The translations under genes were made by a program, and so were the position numbers. From positions 1 through 10,533 of the forward strand of contig CALBRU010000127.1 of the NCBI GenBank assembly GCA_937927695.1: a stretch of 10,533 nt of DNA, given 5' to 3'. The notes under the pieces are model-generated. The model was given only the letters and a program-made list of their open reading frames with translations, was not told where the DNA came from and did no database searches. This document shows, piece after piece, positions 8,604-10,533 of this stretch. Source of the DNA: an uncultured Thiomonas sp. (GTDB lineage: Bacteria > Pseudomonadota > Gammaproteobacteria > Burkholderiales > Burkholderiaceae_C). Within the stretch, counting starts at the first letter, position 1, and every line of letters starts with the position of its first letter.

Positions 8604-9443
8604 TCAGGTGATCTGCACCGGCGTCGAAGACGCAACGGCACGAAGCGATTCATTTCCAAATCCAATATGGGCCCTGTTCATGGCAGCGCCGAGATCAATG
8701 GGGCGCCGACGCCAGAACCCAACGTATGCCTCATGTTGCTGGGGGTTGACGAAATAGATGAGGGAGCATCGCGGCGTCACTCCCGCCGACGCGAGAATCG
8801 CGTGATAAGCGGTCGGTATCGCGCTTTCGGATAACTCTGTAAGCAACGACCCGGAGAGCACGGCAAGTTCGTTCGCCAATAGCCGCACAGGAATCAGCGT
8901 GCGGCCACGCAAAAGAACCAGCCCATCCCGATTCGGGCGAATGAACGTCAGCAGATGTCCATCCTCATGCGGGTCTTGCGCGAACTGACGGTCCTCGACA
9001 CCGCGATCACTGGCACCATAAACACACTATTGCAAGTAGGAACTCTGGCGAATCGACGGAAGTGGCTCATTCCCGAATTCATCTGCGACTCCATCGAGAA
9101 CTTCTTGAGCCAAAACACTGATCTCGCCTTCGTACGCCGCCGCAGCCTGAACAAAAGAGCTCGTGGAAAATGAATGGTTCCGCCGTTTCTCGTGATGTGT
9201 TTGCCAATAGCAGAAACGCTCGCAGAGATCAGGCTTGCTACTCTCCCCCGCATACTCCAGCCCGTATGGCAAGAAGCCATCGGTGTCCTGGGCGAAGCTG
9301 TACTGCTCTTTAACGGCTAGGTCGACGCACCAATACTCCTGCAGTAGGTGCGTATAGCTCTGCAACAATTCTGCCGACATTTCGACGGTACCGTAGCCAG
9401 TGGCGGCCACGGAGGCGCAACAATCCTTAAGATTCTTCTGCAT
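8604..9443 (-). pseudogene. 2OG-Fe(II) oxygenase (isopenicillin-N-synthase-like) interrupted by one in-frame TAG
   Basis: The reading frame from ATG 9443 to TGA 8604 has 280 codons. It is broken only by TAG at 9029-9027 (codon 139), leaving pieces of 138 and 140 residues in the same frame. The N-terminal part has a DIOX_N-like GFLPYGLEYA...KPDLCERFCYW segment. Beyond the stop come the iron ligands H159-x-D161 (QDPHEDGHLLTFI) and H214 (AYHAIL), and the 2-oxoglutarate R225-x-S227 motif (RCSLIYFVNP), correctly spaced for the superfamily. A 138-aa product would lack every catalytic residue. The start is set by GGAG 6 bases upstream. The substrate is unknown; the exporter following after 5 bases suggests an amino acid or related metabolite. 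Local GC (31 of 60 at 9001-9060) is lower than in the neighbouring genes. Alternatives are suppression of the stop or a base-calling error. Confidence 0.75.
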
Positions 9444-9454
9444 AACAAACTCCA
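9444..9454 (-). promoter_or_regulatory. Ribosome binding site deciding the oxygenase start
   Basis: The - strand reads TGGAGTTTGTT directly before ATG 9443: GGAG with a 6-base spacer. This favours 9443 over the in-frame ATG at 9557, whose extra 38 residues do not resemble the family and lie in the regulatory region. The sequence is nearly the same as the ahcY ribosome site. Confidence 0.6.
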
Positions 9455-9497
9455 GTTGAGAATGAACGTTGCTGTGGTAGACATCGCTATCGGCACT

Positions 9498-9512
9498 CCG
9501 GAACAAGTCCGG
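9498..9512. promoter_or_regulatory. Inverted repeat CCGGA-ACAAG-TCCGG in the divergent intergenic region
   Basis: Perfect 5-bp arms (9498-9502 and 9508-9512) surround a 5-base centre, giving a 15-bp dyad. It lies 55 bases upstream of the oxygenase ATG, between two divergent genes, one of which encodes an HTH protein. It is a plausible operator for that regulator. Arms this short occur by chance fairly often in GC-rich DNA. Confidence 0.35.
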
Positions 9513-9514
9513 TG

Positions 9515-9538
9515 GACCGCTGCACGTCGTATGCGGTC
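9515..9538. promoter_or_regulatory. Inverted repeat GACCGC-N12-GCGGTC next to the first dyad
   Basis: Perfect 6-bp arms at 9515-9520 and 9533-9538 are separated by 12 bases and begin 3 bases after the preceding dyad. Two adjacent dyads in the divergent promoter region suggest a regulator-binding site. The longer spacer is less typical for a compact XRE operator. Confidence 0.3.
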
Positions 9539-9604
9539 GGGCGTATGTGCTGATCAAGCGCCCGCCGCCAGTCTCGTGGAGGCAGATGAATTTTCCGTTG
9601 CAGC

Positions 9605-9622
9605 GTGCGCCTCAATGCGCAC
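9605..9622. promoter_or_regulatory. Inverted repeat GTGCGC-N6-GCGCAC upstream of the regulator
   Basis: Perfect 6-bp arms (9605-9610, 9617-9622) surround the 6-base centre CTCAAT, 39 bases before the regulator ATG at 9662. The size and symmetry suit an XRE-type dimer, and the position suits autoregulation. No convincing -35/-10 pair could be assigned for the regulator nearby. Confidence 0.4.
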
Positions 9623-9661
9623 AAAGCGTCTGTTTTGGTGTGCAAGTTACTGCGGGGAATC

Positions 9662-10354
9662 ATGAATGCCGACGTGAACCGACAAGACGAGTTTCGAGCC
9701 TTTCTTGCAAGGCGCAGTCGTGAACTTGGAAAGACGCGCTCCGAAATCGCGCGAGTTGCCGGACTGTCCCGTACTTATCTCTACGCGCTGGCCAATGGCA
9801 GCGCGCAAGACCCCTCCGTGCGTACACTCGTGAAATTAGCACGCGCACTGCAAGTCTCGCCGCTACTGCTTTTTCGCCATTACGCAGATGCGGCTGGGGC
9901 GCCAATGTTCGGCGCCCCGCTGTTGCCGACAAATCGCGCGGTCGGTCTGCACAACCCTGACGACGTCGCGGTGTTCAATGCGGACTTGACTGTGCCCGAC
10001 CATGCCTTGGTGCTGCCAGGGGAAGCGTTCCGTAAAGTTTGGGAACTCCAGAACGTGGGCAGCATGCCTTGGCGTGGGCGGCGGCTGGTGCGTGTCGACG
10101 ATGAATACGTCTTAGCACAGCGCACATACGACGGCCTTCGTGCAGTGCTCATCCCTTCACTCACCAGTCTGTACCGCGAGATTCCAATCCCCGACACGGC
10201 ACCAGGCCAGCCCGCGCAGATCAGCGTGGACTTTTCGGCCCCAAGCGAAACATGTACCGTCGCGTCCGTTTGGCGCATTGAGGACGCGCAGTGCCGCCCC
10301 TGCTATGGCCCGGCGTTCCTCTGCCATGTGCTCGTGACGGTGATGGCGCGATAG
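9662..10354 (+). CDS. XRE-family HTH regulator with C-terminal NBR1-type Ig domain
   Basis: A 230-aa protein. Residues 11-72 form a Cro/C1-type helix-turn-helix (FLARRSRELGKTRSEIARVAG with recognition region LSRTYLYALANG, then VRTLVKLARALQVSP). After a linker, residues about 105-230 match the NBR1 central Ig-like domain: LPGEAFRKVWELQNVGSMPWRG (119-140), then IPIPDTAPGQPAQISVDFSAPSE and ASVWRIEDAQCRPCYG. These keep the hallmark FxKxWxLxNxGxxxW, AP and W-R elements. HTH-NBR1-Ig fusions occur in bacteria, where the Ig domain is thought to mediate protein or ligand contacts; its ligand is unknown. ATG 9662 is chosen because GGGGA precedes it and the HTH starts shortly after. It is divergent from the oxygenase-exporter pair, its probable target. 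The stop is a genuine TAG (10352-10354). Confidence 0.82.
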   Translation: MNADVNRQDEFRAFLARRSRELGKTRSEIARVAGLSRTYLYALANGSAQDPSVRTLVKLARALQVSPLLLFRHYADAAGAPMFGAPLLPTNRAVGLHNPDDVAVFNADLTVPDHALVLPGEAFRKVWELQNVGSMPWRGRRLVRVDDEYVLAQRTYDGLRAVLIPSLTSLYREIPIPDTAPGQPAQISVDFSAPSETCTVASVWRIEDAQCRPCYGPAFLCHVLVTVMAR

Positions 10355-10421
10355 GATTTGACAGCTATCTGAGCGTGCGCGCGGACGAGGAACGAACGCG
10401 GCCTTGATGTGTCTTTGATGC

Positions 10422-10533
10422 GCCCGCGCTACACCCGCGACGCCAGCGCCAGCCGCTGCATGCGCCCCATGCGATGGCGCACCCGCGCCGCCACCCAGGC
10501 CACGCCCAGATTGAACAGCGTGCCATTGCCGGT
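10422..10533. repeat. Right copy of the direct repeat flanking the accessory cassette
   Basis: This is the partner of the left repeat, with a 57-base internal deletion between 10452 and 10453. The match extends to the last base of the window, so it probably continues. Confidence 0.75.
10429..10533 (-). pseudogene. 3' end of a LysE/RhtB-family exporter gene (copy 2), partial and missing the last helix
   Basis: The - strand encodes GNGTLFNLGVAWVAARVRHR, then RMGRMQRLALASRV and a TAG stop at 10431-10429; the gene continues beyond the window edge. It aligns with copy 1 except for one gap of 57 bases (copy 1 positions 7737-7793), 19 codons in frame, which encode most of the final hydrophobic helix. 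The remaining gene may still be translated, but it would lack its last membrane span. It lies 74 bases after the regulator stop and converges on it. Whether the front of the gene is intact cannot be seen, so it could equally be annotated as a partial CDS. Confidence 0.6.

Noticed and set aside
8223..8834. Several overlapping + strand open frames across the exporter and oxygenase
   Set aside because: They are shadows of the - strand genes; none has a ribosome site or a recognisable motif.
8948..9280. A 110-codon - strand frame spanning the TAG region, which might suggest a frameshift instead of a nonsense codon
   Set aside because: Its product has no oxygenase motifs. The HxD motif and the flanking segments are all in the same frame as both halves of the oxygenase, so no frameshift is needed.
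10358..10363. A perfect TTGACA box after the regulator
   Set aside because: No -10-like sequence lies 16-18 bases downstream, and no gene starts there on the + strand.
7692..10533. Possible insertion sequence or integrase-bearing island
   Set aside because: No transposase, integrase, terminal inverted repeat or tRNA is visible. Only the direct repeat of the exporter gene end supports mobility.

Overview
The window reads as a chromosomal segment of a GC-rich betaproteobacterium, most likely of the order Burkholderiales and possibly Thiomonas-like. This is inferred from the ubiJ-ubiB pair, the DUF4404 gene, and the ahcY-metF operon behind an SAH riboswitch. No taxonomic search was possible.

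Positions 1-7691 are ordinary, dense chromosome. On the + strand are the 3' end of a probable ubiJ, then ubiB (ubiquinone synthesis), a YeaE-like aldo/keto reductase, a small DUF4404 protein and an MFS permease. The permease converges tail to tail with metF, and the two stop codons overlap in a TTAA palindrome. On the - strand ahcY and metF overlap by one base (TGATG). They share a leader containing a good SAH riboswitch, a promoter immediately upstream of it, and a GC-rich hairpin between aptamer and ribosome binding site. SAH would thus be sensed and removed by AhcY, while MetF supplies the methyl group that turns homocysteine back into methionine. Divergent from ahcY is an exported ATP-dependent DNA ligase of the LigE type.

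Positions 7692-10533 look accessory. Two directly repeated copies of the 3' end of a LysE/RhtB-type exporter gene (about 7713-7874, and 10429 to the window end; both - strand) flank a compact cassette. The cassette holds a 2OG-Fe(II) oxygenase gene of the isopenicillin-N-synthase-like superfamily, a LysE/ArgO-type amino-acid exporter 5 bases downstream of it, and a divergent HTH regulator with a C-terminal NBR1-type Ig domain. The plausible logic is regulator-controlled oxidation of an amino acid or small metabolite followed by export, but the substrate is unknown.

The most striking detail is that the oxygenase frame is broken by a single in-frame TAG (9027-9029). All recognisable iron and 2OG ligands (H159, D161, H214, R225/S227) lie intact beyond it. 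The right-hand exporter copy also lacks exactly 57 bp, which would remove its last membrane helix; in the left copy that segment is bounded by 7-bp direct repeats. The cassette therefore seems to be decaying, or else it carries an unusual readthrough event.

No tRNA, rRNA, CRISPR array, transposase or integrase was seen. No stretch over 300 bases lacks a feature; the longest non-coding interval (6531-6800) is the riboswitch leader and divergent promoter region.
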